Part shown: piece after piece, positions 49,951 to 62,241 of the stretch | Layout: each line of letters starts with the position of its first letter | How positions within the stretch are numbered: the first letter of the stretch is position 1 | DNA from: Isoetes taiwanensis | Lineage: Eukaryota; Streptophyta; Lycopodiopsida; Isoetales; Isoetaceae | Assembly (NCBI GenBank): GCA_021234155.1 | Contig: JAJEKV010000083.1 | Location: forward strand, 3,936,573-4,000,572 | Direction of reading: 5' to 3' | DNA length: 64,000 nucleotides | Made by a program: the position numbers and the translations under genes | Notes under the pieces: generated by a model | What the model was told of the DNA's origin: nothing | Databases searched by the model: none | What the model saw: only the letters and a program-made list of their open reading frames with translations

Positions 49951-50329
49951 TTCATAATATGCTCATGCGAGTGTCTAATATTCAGATCACTTAACAATTG
50001 AATGTTTGAGGAGAGGAGGCGGAGGAGGAGGAGGAGGAGGAGGAGTTGTGCTAGAGCCACAGAGCCTTACGAATGAAGAAATTATTTCAAAGAATTTGGA
50101 AGCTAATATATATTTTCATGATGGCTTCATCAAACGTAATAACTTATTATCATCACATTTTGAGTTTCTTTTGTTATATTAGGCTAGTCACATTTTGTTA
50201 TTCCTTTATTACATTTTGAGTTTATAGAGATGGTGCAGCCATTATCCCAGCCAGTGGCCTCAGAGCCCTTGGTTATGTTACCTTTAGTTGCCTCAACAAG
50301 TTCATATTATGTTTCATAGATTTTGATTC

Positions 50330-50425
50330 GGGCTACATGCCCTTGATTTGTACCATCTCATGGCCCCTCGTGGTCTCTATGGACGTAAAAGATCCTTATC
50401 TTATCTATTCTTATATTATCTCATA
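50330..50425 (+). mobile_element. LINE 3' end relic with TTATC tail
   Basis: CCCCTCGTGGTCTCTATGGACGT-type sequence (the GGTCTCTATGGAC core) followed by a degenerate (TTATC)n tail, as in the 60,700-60,832 LINE end. Confidence 0.55.
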
Positions 50426-51425
50426 CATATTAAATATCTAGAAACACATAAAGGTTTCCACCCTTACGTACTCACTCCAAGGCTTAAATTCCCAGAAACT
50501 TTACATAACATTTAACCCCTTCGTACCCGGCAACAAAAATTAGATAAATATTGTATATTGAATTAAACATAATTAGGAGGTCCACACAATGCATACTCTA
50601 CATATTAAAAGTTTTTATAAAGAGAAAGCCTGACAATGTCAGACATTTGTCATTGGTGTGTCAGTCATTCCAAAGATAATCTTAATACATAATACAAACA
50701 TTTATTAAGGCTAAGAAATTGCATTTTATTATAACTTTCTTTGCATGCCTCGAAACCCTTGGATTATTCAAACTGTATGACGAAAATTTACCATTACTTT
50801 ATGAACGAATGTGAACTAGAGCACATATAACTAGCTACCAATTACTTTGGGAGCATGTTAATATTTATCCTTTGCACATGAAACACAATATTTGCTAGAC
50901 TTCTAAATTCTTGTGTTTTTTACTAGTCATATAATAGAAAATGTTTTTAGTAGGAAGGCAAACCTTATAGCAGAAGGCCACAAAGGATGGGTGAAAATGC
51001 TTTAATTTTGAGCTTTGTAGTATACCATGTGCTTGCGCAACAATGTCCCCGTTCCCCACATGTCACCACACAAGCTCAATGTAGCATTCAACTGGAAAAA
51101 GCCAATGTAGGAAAGCTTTGGAACAATAGCTTGTCACCACACAAGCTCAATGTAGCAATTAACCGGAAAAAGTCAATGTAGGAAAGCTTTGGAACAATAG
51201 CTTGTCAAACTGAGATGCGCATACATGTTGCACAATTTATTAGTGGCTCTGAAAAATCTATTGCCATCAAATTAGAGATCCATTAAGTCAAATCTATGAT
51301 GAGAGTTTGATCAGATCTATTGGAGACAACATATGCTCTAGAGCTAGCATCCAATTGGCAAGGAACTGCAACAACATTATTTTACGACTACAATATAGAG
51401 AATTTGCAATTGATAGTGCATTAGG
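50426..51425. other. AT-rich noncoding stretch
   Basis: A duplication of TTGTCACCACACAAGCTCAATGT-like sequence (CACCACACAAGCTCAATGTA at 51,062 and 51,135, each followed by GGAAAGCTTTGGAACAATAG) is visible. No gene recognised. Confidence 0.45.
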
Positions 51426-51429
51426 TCCT

Positions 51430-51700
51430 AATATGAAATTTGCAACAATAAGTGCAATCTTATGGAAAGATCTCTTTTGGATTCATGCTGCATTATACTG
51501 GAGAGTGATAAGGTCTTCCACCTGATCAAATCAACTTCATCATTCAAAAGCAATGATGTTTAGACAATTGTTATGACAATTATACTAATGCCACATTCCT
51601 AAGTTTATTGAAACTGTATCTTTTAAACTAGTACACATAACGTCATAATAAATGAATGTTCGATGTTCAAAAACTTGAGAAACTTGCCTTTGCCTTTGAA
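51430..51700. repeat. Dispersed repeat R2, copy 2
   Basis: Similar to 30,285-30,520 over about 250 bp in the same orientation; shares GGAAAGATCTCTTTTGGATT, TGATAAGGTCTTCCACCTGA and ATGACAATTATAC-type phrases. Confidence 0.75.
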
Positions 51701-52178
51701 AAATCCTTAAGTACAAAAATGTGTCCATCCACAGTTCTAGTTTAGTTTACATGATCTTTTGTATAAGTCTAAAACTGCATCAAAAAAAAAAAAAATGAAT
51801 TGATCAGAATAAAAGAGGAAGAAAGTGGCAACCGGGACAATAATTATACTGGTTACAACTTCGAGGGATTATTCTCAAGAATTTTAGAAGTTGTATTGTA
51901 TGCTCACCTTTAGGCATCCTTGATAAGCCTTTTGCAGAATTCTGAATCTAAACCAGGCAAGGAATGCACCTCTGAGTCCATGTGACATCCCATAAAACAC
52001 TTCCTCCAGAGACGTTACCTTTTTAAAACACCTTTAAAATTGACAATTTTTTCAAAATATTTGTCAATAATTCAGGTACAATCTCTTTGCATTCTATTGT
52101 CCTATCCATATATAATTCCATATGATCTAGCACGTTCAACCATATGCTTTTAAAGCTCGGTAGTCCACTAAGCTTATT

Positions 52179-55100
52179 TTAAAATAAAATAAAAGTTTCG
52201 CATAAAAGGCATATCGCAAGTTGGAGGCTGTAATCCATGCCAGGGTACTCTAGTGAGGTGTCTAATGAAATTTCAAGAAGATCATCAAGAAGAGTAAATA
52301 TTAGATGCTGGAAACAATCCTCTAAGATTTGAGGAGGTATGTAAGGAATATATCTTGCAGATAAGAAGCAATCTTGTAATATTGTAATGGCACAATTTGT
52401 CTCATTGCTTTTCTCCACACAAGTTTTTTTCACCGCATGTGCTATTCGAAACCATATTTTCACAAGTTTTTTTGTCTTTTTTGTGGTTTTATTCGGTAGG
52501 TCTTCATTTGGTAGATTCCTTGACACATAGTACTATTATTTTTTGCTTTTAGCTTGAACCACTTCCACACAAAAAATGAAGTTGATAACTAAAACACATT
52601 TGTTGCCTCGAATAATAAACCATATTGCCTCAAATCCATATTGAAAGCCTTGTGGTCGATCTGACAATCCAATTAACAAAGCTGTAATTAATTGGCATCC
52701 TTTCAAAGATGTAACGTATCGCACTTCCTTTTCCAAATTGTAAAACTGCAAGTTCTATTTGCTCAATATTTGCATCTGGACATAAGTCTAGAATGCTCTA
52801 TAGGGGCTGCAAAAATTCATCTGACAAGTTCGCTTCATGCGGTAGTGATAGTTCACAAATTTGCAACAATGTCAGTGCTGCTTTTTTAATGGTAAGAGGA
52901 GACACAGTGGTAGTTTGCATATTCAGAAAATGCAGGCCAAATCTTGAATATATGATGCTCATTTTTTACCGCAATATAAATAAGAATATTCAAACATAAT
53001 ACGTTGGCATCCTCATCCCCTTGGAAGTTCTGTCGTGCATTTAAAATAACTGAACTCACTACCTGTTGCAAAGTTTCTAGTTTCATGCACTCGATGTTCA
53101 TAAAAATATTGTCAATATCGCAAGCTTCAATTGTCTGTAATGCATGTTGATATACTTGGTTAGTAGATCCATTGTCCTCATGTAACGAGAAAAGCCTGCC
53201 CACTTTACTAATTATAATTGCATTCCGAGAAAGCAATACATCTGATGAAATAGTAGGCATATAACAATTTCCAAATAAAGGGTTGTCTTGCAAATTGTAG
53301 TCGTTATCATGTATAGGTAATAAACTCATCTTATGCAACCTGATTACACAATGTAGTATGCTTCGCCATGCATTCAATATAGAATCCTCAAACTGGTTGA
53401 CAATGCGAAATGCTGTCACTGTTGCCATGCAAGCTTTAATGTCATTGCCAAAGGATATAAGAAATTCCTCCTCTACTTGTGGGTCCACCGTATCCAATAA
53501 CTTAGTAAATTGAAAGAGAGATTATATCAGATTATCTAGTATATCTTTCAATTGATAAGCTGCAGACATATTTGCAACCATGAAAAATCCATCTAAACAA
53601 TCCTGTAAAACACGCACATCTCCAAAGACAAGTGAATAATTGCAGATAGAACAAAGACACATGGGGCATGCCATTAACATAAACATGTCAATATCGAAAT
53701 AAGATGAAGAGCATTTAATATAAGAAGTACTTCTTGATTGCCAATGACTTCTTATAATTTCTAGAGACTCTATGCTTCTTTCAAACGAGTTGGTGTTGAT
53801 TTCATTTGCTTTAATAGCCTGATAAATATCTTTTAATAGCTCCTCTGAAACATTGATCGACTGTTGTATGTTGGTTATAAAATCATTTTCTGTCATTTTC
53901 TCCTTGATATTTACACTATGAAGGTCTGTATTAAGCATGATAATGGCATATGACAATAATACCACGTCTTTGTGTAAAATACCTGGATAATGCTCATGGT
54001 ATCTATTCGAAAAAACCTCCAACACTCAATGAGCTTCTTTTGTCAACCAAACACTATCAAGGAAATATCTTAATGCTGCATGTAAACTCATATTGTTGAA
54101 GTCAAATGTTTTCACATATTCAGATAAAATTTGAATGTGAAATTCACTGGTTTCACCAAGAAAATGCCCAAGCACCTTCTTATTGATACCATTGCTATAT
54201 CGTAGAAATGAAGCCACACTTGATGGATCAACATGTTCTGGAAGAAGATTAACTGCTTGCAAAAATTCAAGACCCTTCTGAGGGTCCCTGTTAAAGTGGT
54301 TAACCCCAATCATTAACATGTGTTTCAAGTGCTTTTGATATTGAACATCACTATAATATCTGCATGTCAAACTCCAATAAGGAACATATTCGTTCAAACC
54401 TGAGACTTGAAAACTGCAATGAAGTATCAATCCTGTTGTCAAAGTTGTCAAGAGTCGTCAGAACTCCCTCCAATGCTAAGGTATGCAAGGAAGATAATGG
54501 ACAATTGATTGGAAAAGCAATTTTAGCCAATAAATTGATTACAACTTCAAATATATTCTTGCATGCAATGTCACAGTCAAAGTTTGCATACACCTCTGCC
54601 ATGAAACTCGGATGGTGGCAAAAGTCAACAAGGCATTGCACAACAATCTCTTGAAGCTGAAATTTGATACCATGTTTACCTTTGGCAAAAGGTATGATAA
54701 CCAAAGAAAAGAAAGCCTCCAATTGCAACTTCATAGATCTGCTGAGATATTTATACAAATTATATACTATATTGCACACCAAAGGCAAAGCATTCGGATT
54801 TTCTACAAGCTTTCTTTGCAACATATTCTTGAACAAATCATCTTGTATAATTTCAAGAAGCTCTACATGGTAATACAATGATTGCCTGCCAAAAATGATG
54901 AGTGAATTGACAAGCTTGAGAGAAAAGCACAAAAGATCACCATTTTCGCCTTCATAAATCTCTGATTTTCTTACAAGCATACACAAAAAATTGAACATAT
55001 CAACCATAGAAGACATGCCAAATGTGGTTTCCTGCTTGTTTGAACTTTTGTTGGAAGAGTCCTTGTTATGAACATCCTTTTTCTCAAGATTGTCAATTTT

Positions 55101-56100
55101 GCAAAAAAAACTCGCATTCTTTTTCTTGTTTAGCATTATCCTGTAATAATAATAACAATAACAGCTAATTAGTTCATAGGTAAGTGTAAATAAAATGACA
55201 AAAACAATAACAATCCATAAGTTCTGCATTGTTGCCTTTGTTTCACTATAAGCTAACCTAAGATTGGCAATGCATGGTGGTTTGAGTGTTTGAAAAGTAG
55301 TTGAAAAAAGATGGGCAGAAGCACCTAAGAAAGGCAATAAAGTAAATGAAAACATTGTATTAAAGTCATCCATAAAATATTGCTATAGGATTAGTTGAGA
55401 GATTCAAATAACAGGATGGCGGCATTTACACTTTAAAGACTGATCCGTTCATGCATTAAGTGGTAACATATTTGGCACCAAGTCCAAAAGTGAAGCCGTT
55501 GAATGCCTACATTCTAAGCTATCAGGTACGAGTGAAGACTAATTTAAAATGCAGTATTAGGGCAGAAAAAACATGTTTCAAAAAATGACCATCTTAACAT
55601 ACAAATAGTTAACTGCCAATGCAAAGGAGCTTACCACTTGATCTGATGTCGGAGAAGAAATAACAGGGAGATTTGGAAGACAACCAAATACAGTGTTGAA
55701 GATGACTGTGATAGTTTGGAAAGCTATTTCCTTCAACAAAATCCTATCCGAGCTTGAATATTTGACAATGCGAAAACAAGTTTTATGATAATCAAGACCT
55801 GGGAATCAGTAAGAAAAAACCCAATGGGCCCGTTACACAAGCTTCCATGATGTGAAGAATTCTGAGGAGAGCAGAATCCTCGGCCACAGAATCACCAGTT
55901 TCAAATTGACAGAGGCAAACTGTTTCGACAATGGATCGGAGGCCGGCCGCTGCATGATCACTTTTAGGGTTAATGATCTGCATATGCAACATGGTGTAAA
56001 GGGCAGCCTGATTTCAAAATGCGCAGAAACGGATTGAGATAATAATGGGGATGCAAAGAATACCATAGCTCCTCGTCGGATCTGAGCAAAAGGCGCCTCC
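52179..56100 (-). pseudogene. GNOM/GNL-type ARF guanine-nucleotide exchange factor pseudogene
   Basis: Minus-strand similarity covers most of a GBF-class ARF-GEF. DCB: about 56,088-55,636 (ALYTMLHMQIINPKSD, VCLCQFETGDSVAEDSALLR). HUS: 55,140-54,420 (LKLQLEAFFSLVIIPFAKGK, VYANFDCDIACKNIFEV, FPINCPLSSLHTLALEGVL). SEC7: 54,410-53,750 (EYVPYWS, HFNRDPQKGLEFLQAVNLLP, LLSYAIIMLNTDLHS). HDS regions: to 52,179 (CMATVTAFRIVNQFEDS, IFTLLDDLLEISL). GNOM recycles PIN transporters through endosomes. In-frame stops lie near 54,027 (TGA, inside SEC7 just after the catalytic Glu), 53,523 (TAA) and 52,802 (TAG). Frameshifts lie near 55,800, 55,725 and 54,412. The remaining match is unusually good, so decay is recent. 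Retained introns argue against a processed copy. Confidence 0.9.
55235..55295. repeat. Dispersed repeat R2, partial copy 3
   Basis: CACTATAAGCTAACCTAAGA then TTGGCAATGCATGGTGGTTTG matches the end of the copy at 30,545-30,600. It lies in an intron of the GNOM-type pseudogene. Confidence 0.65.
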
Positions 56101-57866
56101 TACATCAATAGGTTTGTGGCACAGATCTGGATTAGTAGAATGCAGAGTTGCCAATGTGTCCACTACCTCTGCCATCAATATGGACGCCATAGCCTACTTT
56201 GGTCACAGCAAAAAGCTCTTTCACCGAGTATTTTAAAATCTCTTTTGTAAGCCAAAAATAAGAAGCACCAGTGGGCTGGCTGGCGTGGTGGCATCCGTGG
56301 CCTGACTTTGCCACATGGTAAACCCAGCCATTCTTTAGCCATTCTTGAAAACTCAAAGTACACTTTAGCATTAACTTTGGCAATAATTTGAAGTCAGTCG
56401 ACAACGTGGGAATGTACCCTTAGCTTCAGCGTACCGAAGTTGTGCTGACGAGTTCAGGGCAGCTTCCATTTCTTCGGGAGGTAGCACAGATTTTCGAATT
56501 GCCCAATTTCAAACTGGGTTTGTCTTCTAACAATGATACTTTTGTCTCTTGGTAGCTTGAAGTCAAATCTTGATAGGAATGGAGAATTGAGCCTCAATGG
56601 GAAGAACATAGTTCTTGCGCCCCTAACATGGTGATATGGCAAAGGGAGGAAAACCCAGCTCTTTCCCAATGGGAATGCGCCCTAAATGGTGCTTCGATTT
56701 AGGGTTCTTGCTGCTATGGGGCATCTTTGGCTCGGACTTGACACCTTTCATGACTATTTTGGGAACTTGCCTCCAAAATAGGTGGAAAAAAAGAGTTGCA
56801 TGGTAAACGAAGGGCAACACTTGGGCGCCTTGTCTGTCATATAGAGAAGGGCAACTATAAGACATACATGTCATTTGAAAGGCTAGCAATGAATACTTGC
56901 TTCGTTATATCCATATAAATTGTAGAATTTATATTGTTACATTATTCAGTATAATACTATTATATATTATCTCTATCGTTCCTTTCTTCCCTCCATTTAG
57001 CCAAGCAAGTTCGAGCATTTTTGCCGAGTTTTAAGGAGTTCTTTGGGGGCTGCATATGATTATCAGTCATTGGGGAGGCAATAAAAGCATACAAGTAATT
57101 ACTGGGAGTTGCATACAATGGGAAGTCGTTGAAGAGGCGATTCAAAGCATACAAGTAAACTCTTATCTCCTTTTTATTATTTCTTAATCGTGTTTCCTTA
57201 TTCTTGATATATTCTTTCCATTGATTTAGATCTTGCGACCTTTTCACTTAGCCTCATTTTTATGGCGCCTCTTTATACAACCCCTCCCCAAAAAAGTACC
57301 GCGGTCTCTTTTCCGTTGTAGGCTTTAATACTTTAGGGGAGATAAGAACTCGCATCTACCAAGGTAATATTTGAGCGCGCTCACATTTCTTGGATATTTT
57401 TCCTCTCGAGATGCCCCCCATTTGCTTGAGACATGGAAATGTGATCGCCGCCATGCAAAGACCATAGCTCATCATGGTCGCCCTTGAGTGATTTATAGCG
57501 ATTATCTAGGGTCGGATCCCCAAACCTTTGGGTCCAGTCCCATTTGAGCGACTAGGTTGAAACATTGAATCGTCTTTTCTTGGTTCCCGTGTATTCCTCG
57601 ATCTGGAGCTTGTGTTCGGCGTAAGATCGTTCCCCATGATTATGCTCTTGATCTTGACATGGGCCTCCAAGTCGAGATGTTCTTCCCTCAATATGTGTCG
57701 CCCTCTCATTCCTCCATCGCGAACACTGCTTTTTGGTCGATGAAGTCATCAAGGTCTTCCTACTAGTGCAAGAGAATTGGGAGCTTATCATGTAGTCGCT
57801 AGCTTGGCTATCTCTTTGGGTATTGCTTGAGGTCCCTTGAGTCAGCTTGCCACAAGATCGTGGTGA
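56101..57866. other. No gene recognised
   Basis: Minus-strand frames at 56,404-56,132 and 57,872-57,506 are open but unrecognised. The first could be an upstream piece of the GNOM-type pseudogene; I see no motif to support that. Confidence 0.35.
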
Positions 57867-58897
57867 TGACATATTTAATAAAATTTGAACTTATTCAAAT
57901 CTAATAGATATCCTTCAAGGATGTCATGATAAGATTATATGTATTTTTAACTCTTGTTGATTTTTATAAAATTTTCAGTTTAACTTCAGATAAAAAGTAT
58001 GATAGTTATCAATGTTTAAAAATTTTTTCTACACTAATTTTTAATTTAATCTATTTAAAATTAATTTTTTCATCTAAGATGAACTCTATATGATTAAAAT
58101 ATTATTATTTTTAAATGTTTAAAGAAAGTTTAGACGAAATGTATCAAATGATTACGTTTAAGTTTTAATTAAAAAATAATTGAATTGTTTAGTTCTAATA
58201 AATTTTCAATATATATTTTTCAATATTTGTTATTAAACATAAACTTTATATTTTAATTAATATTAATCTAACACTTTAAAGTATTTTTAAAGTATTTTTA
58301 AAGTATTAAGAGTTTGTAAATTGTGAAATTCTCATATAATTTTAAGTCACTCACTTATCAAACTATTATATTTTATTTACGAATTATCCTGTTTGCCAAA
58401 TTTTATCTTTGTTAAGATCTAGTTGAAAATTAAAATTTTATATTCTCAAAATGTGTAATTCTAAATAGATTCACATGAAAATTAATTTAGAAAGCAATTG
58501 TTTATGTTTCTATAACAATGGGCATCCTCCCCTACAATGCGCAGCCAATGGGCATCCTTCCTACAGCTGTCGGATTTTTGTTGCTCCGGTGCCATCTCTG
58601 TTCAATGAATGGCGCCGAGACGGAATCGGCGGCAACGAATGAGGACACTTGACCAAATTGATGAAACTAGAAGAATTGAGTTATTCTTAGATGCTTTAAG
58701 ATTGATTGTACCGCGCCAGGCTAGAAATCCTAGAAATCCTAGAAAATTAGTGTAGAAAAAAATTTTAAACATTGATAACTATCATACTTTTTATCTGAAG
58801 TTAAACTGAAAATTTTATAAAAATCAACAAGAGTTAAAAATACATATAATCTTATCATGACAGATTTGAATAAGTCCAAATTTTATTAAATATGTCA
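57867..58897. mobile_element. 1-kb DNA element with about 160-bp terminal inverted repeats
   Basis: The left arm (57,867-58,044) begins TGACATATTTAATAAAATTT. Its reverse complement closes the right arm (58,742-58,897). Arms share GTCATGATAAGATTATATG, TTATCTGAAGTTAAACTGAA (right-arm sense) and a TTTAAACATTGATAACTATC block with few differences. The left arm has an extra 20 bp near 57,902. The interior is very AT-rich except a GC-rich island at 58,520-58,700. No transposase is encoded, so it is non-autonomous. Target duplication is not clear. Confidence 0.85.
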
Positions 58898-59029
58898 TGG
58901 TGGTCTTATCCCTGATTCCTATGCCAATAAAATTGGCAACTCAAACATAGTTCAAGTTGGCGCCCTGGGCCCATGTGCATGTCTCCCACACCTATCAAAG
59001 GCTAGGATATTGCCATGTGGGACAATCTT

Positions 59030-59440
59030 GGCCGTAAATAAGTACATCCATCCAAAAATAGCAACTTTCGAAACGTGGCAGAGAGACAGTACTAGAAGCT
59101 TATAGGCAAGCGCCTCAATCTAAGATTAGAATATTTTCAGATAGAACATTGTGGGATGTTCTAGAATGTTGTAGATGCTCATGGTAAGCACCTTAGTCCA
59201 AAAATAGAAAGTTCACAAATAGATGTTGCAAAATATTGTAGAATATTCTAGATGCTCGTAAATAAACACCTCAATCCAAAAATAGAAAGTTTTTAAATAT
59301 CAAGATGTTCATAGATAATCACTTCAGTCTAAAAATAGAAAGTTTTTTGAAACTTTCAAGGAGTCAATATAGAATGTTCTGAAATATTGTAAATGCTCAT
59401 GAAGCACCACAGCCTGAAAATAGAAAGTTTTTTAAAAAGT
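59030..59440. repeat. Degenerate tandem repeat
   Basis: AAAATAGAAAGTT recurs near 59,210, 59,277, 59,332 and 59,417, with interspersed GATGCTC and AATATTCTAGA-like phrases. Units are about 60-80 bp and diverged. Confidence 0.6.
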
Positions 59441-59574
59441 TGGGAAAAAATAAAAAATAGGATGCTTTTGGAATGTTCCGCTCCGCATAGGTGATACTTT
59501 GGAATTGGTTGTAAATCTAGTAGGTATGAATAAGCACCTCATGGGCGATTCTTTGGAATTAGTGTATCCTGAAC

Positions 59575-60075
59575 TGTGGTATACATTTGATCACTTCCTA
59601 TCCACTATGACGAAGATTTACAGGTTCTGCTAGAACAGGTCAAGCCTGGTTCAGATATTTTGCCATCTTGGCTGCATGAAACAAAGATAAGCTCCACTAG
59701 TTCAAAGCAGGATTGCCATAACTGCAGTATGTTTTCATCTCTGGACCGTGACACAAAAAAGGTATGATCAACTTTTTGCTCTAGCTTGTGAATTGTCTAC
59801 TTTAGAAAAGATTCTTGATCTCGCTCTTTCTGCAGGTTAAAACGATCATGACTTATTTAAGAGCAAACAATATGTTCACAGCCTACAATGAAATAAGTTG
59901 TTGTAGATTGATGGTTGGTGTTAATATCTTACTGTTAAATATATGCAATTACAAACAAACAAAGTTTACTCTTCTTATCTACAACTCAACCTGGACTCGA
60001 TGGTTCCTTGTGCCTTTTGTCCCAAAGGTAGTTGTTAAGGTTTCTGGCTAACCTAAATTGCCCTGTCCAATTGTG
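59575..60075. repeat. Dispersed repeat R3, copy 1, with 275-bp internal insertion
   Basis: TTTGATCACTTCCTATCCAC to ACAGGTTCTGC (59,587-59,629) and GATTGATGGTTGGTGTTAAT to TGTCCAATTGTG (59,905-60,075) match 63,130-63,356. In the second copy the two halves are adjacent. The extra 59,630-59,904 contains two exon-like pieces (VKPGSDILPSWLHETK then a GTATGA donor; a TTTCTGCAG acceptor then VKTIMTYLRANNM) from a gene I do not recognise. Confidence 0.75.
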
Positions 60076-60174
60076 GTCTTCTTGCATTCAAAGGCTACAT
60101 GATCGGTAGTCATATCAAAAAAGATAGGGTTGTTGTTTGAACAATAAAGTCAGGCTCAAGGTAGTCGGATTCAA

Positions 60175-60832
60175 GTGTTATGCTCCAAGCCCCAAGCTTA
60201 TTTGCTTGCTTCATTGTCCAGGAACAAGCTTGTAGCTATTGCATCAATTCGCACGGGGTCCCACAGGCTACGGATTGAGACAGGTAGATGGGAGCGGCCG
60301 CAATTGCCGCGAGAAGCGAGACTATGTACCTGTTGCCAGTTACATGTTATTGAACATGAAAACCATACTCTTCTGAGTTGCCCTGCTTATTGCCGCGAGA
60401 AGCGAGACTATGTACATGTTGCCAGTTACAGGTTATTGAAGATGAAAACCATACTCTTCTGAGTTGCCCTGCTTTTGAGATAGTCCGGAATCATTTTTTG
60501 ACCTTAGCATTCCTTTTTTTTATTGAAGGCGTTGACCTTAGCATTCCATTCTACGCTTCCACAACTTCTCAGAGCACCATCTGTGCATGACTTGGCATTA
60601 TACATACTTGCGGTTCTAGATAAACGTCTGCAATTACTGAGCCCTCAGTAGTCATTATCTCCGCTTGTCTAGTATCATCATTACTGCAAAGGTTTTTCCC
60701 TTGAAAACCTTTCGAGGCAGGGGTTTTTTAATCCTAGTAGTAATGATTGTACTAGCCCATTGTATAAGTCCCATGACCTATTGGTCTCTGTAGACATTAA
60801 AAAATCTATTCTATTCTATTCTGTAGTTACGT
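60175..60832 (+). mobile_element. LINE 3' end: zinc motif with internal duplication, 3' UTR and TTCTA tail
   Basis: The plus frame has SHRLRIETGRWER and CTCCQLHVIEHENHTLLSCP, matching RLSSHRLGVEIGRW and the zinc motif of the LINE copies at 22,350-22,460. The zinc-motif segment (60,304-60,389) is duplicated in tandem (60,390-60,475); the 86-bp unit shifts the frame. The 3' UTR has GGGGTTTTTTAATCCTAGTA and ATTGGTCTCTGTAGACATTA, then an (ATTCT)n tail at about 60,805-60,832. Confidence 0.8.
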
Positions 60833-62227
60833 TTCCACCATGTATTGTCTAACCACATAGATATGTTTTCATGAATGTATATATCTAGTAGTTGTTGTTG
60901 AACATTGAAGGTCATGTTCATTCTCTAACTAGAGCAAGCCATCTTGCATCTCTTCGACAATTGTGGCTTAGGCTCTAAGTGGAATGATAACTTTTTTGCT
61001 TGGCTATAGTTCATCAATGTGCTTGTCTGATCTACATTTGCATATACTTACCTATCATCTTTTATGTCGATATAATGTAGTTTTTGTGTCACGCTCTTGC
61101 CTCCGGTTTGACATTCAGATACTGTGTACATGGATATTGATTTGACTTATATGATATGATAGGTGAATATTAACTTTGAAAAAGAGCCTATAGGCACCAG
61201 CAACTTTCCCGCCTGCGGCTAGGGCGGTCGTGAGAGAGGGACCGCCCCTCTCTCCTTGCTTCCGGCACTGCTGCTTCAATCTGAGGTCACCAGGTATGTT
61301 TTTCCGGATGCTAGCAGAGGATTCAACAATTCTTGTAGAGTTTTTCCTGGCTTTTTGAGATGTTTCGTCCTGGAGCAGCTTTGGGGTGGATCTTTCCACG
61401 ATTTTGCTTCATGCCACTAACGTGGCTTCTGCTCTTTGCTTCTTTAAAGCATAATGCTATCTGCATTGTAAACAGAAAGGATTCTGGCAGCTTGAGTACA
61501 GGTTCCATTCTTTTCATGCGGATGCGCACTGAAATGGCAAAAGTGCCTATAAGGTGGAGTAGATGGGTGCAGATCTGGTAAGAGAAGCAGTCTTCAGGTT
61601 GAGCATTAAAACTTTAATTTTCCCCAGGTTTATTCTGTCAGGCAGCAGTTTCCTTCTCCCGTTCTTTCTTTCTAGCAGAAAGGTACAGAATTTTCAAGAA
61701 TTGATCAGAATCTGTCTTTTATCATGAGGGGTTTTGGTGGAATTTGGGAATTATTTGAATGGATTTGTAGTGCAAGAAATGAGATCAATTTAGGGGCCGA
61801 TCTAGGGATATCATGTGAGCAGGAAGAAGCTTATATATCATGAACCAGACTTTTGGGAGTAGTCTTGGCGGCTGGGCAAGTGTGTCTAGCCTACTTAGGC
61901 TGACTGTTTTGCATCCCAACAATGCAGCAACTAATTTGGTCTCATATTATGGTACTTCCTTCTATCTTCAATGTTTCTAGAGTATCTGCTTTGGATCTTC
62001 AATGTGTAAAAGAAAGCTTCGGGAGCTTTTTTCCAGTATCTTCTTGTCTTTTCTGGTCACCATATGGGAGATCATCATGAGCTTCATGTATATTAGCTTA
62101 CAGAGCAGAGAATAAGTTTCTGCGCATAAAGGATGAAGATGTTGAGGCTTCTCCTGTAGTAATCCTTTATATGTTTGAAACAATGTACTTTTTATTCTGA
62201 TAAATATAAAAAACACCCCGTTCTTTC
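60833..62227. other. Noncoding, ends in a short poly(A)
   Basis: No gene recognised. An interior segment, 61,190-61,330, is GC-richer. The end (GATAAATATAAAAAACACCC then a run of about 14 A at 62,228-62,241) looks like the 3' end of an L1-type LINE or another retroposed RNA. Confidence 0.4.
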
Positions 62228-62241
62228 AAAAAAAAAAAAAA

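Noticed and set aside
55081-55373. N-terminal extension of the minus-strand ARF-GEF frame (start at 55,373)
   Set aside because: Before the acceptor near 55,141 the sequence is hydrophobic and unlike ARF-GEFs; it is better explained as intron that includes a dispersed repeat.
57506-57872. Minus-strand Ser/Arg-rich frames as a Gag protein
   Set aside because: Composition is suggestive but there is no zinc knuckle, no LTR and no neighbouring Pol.
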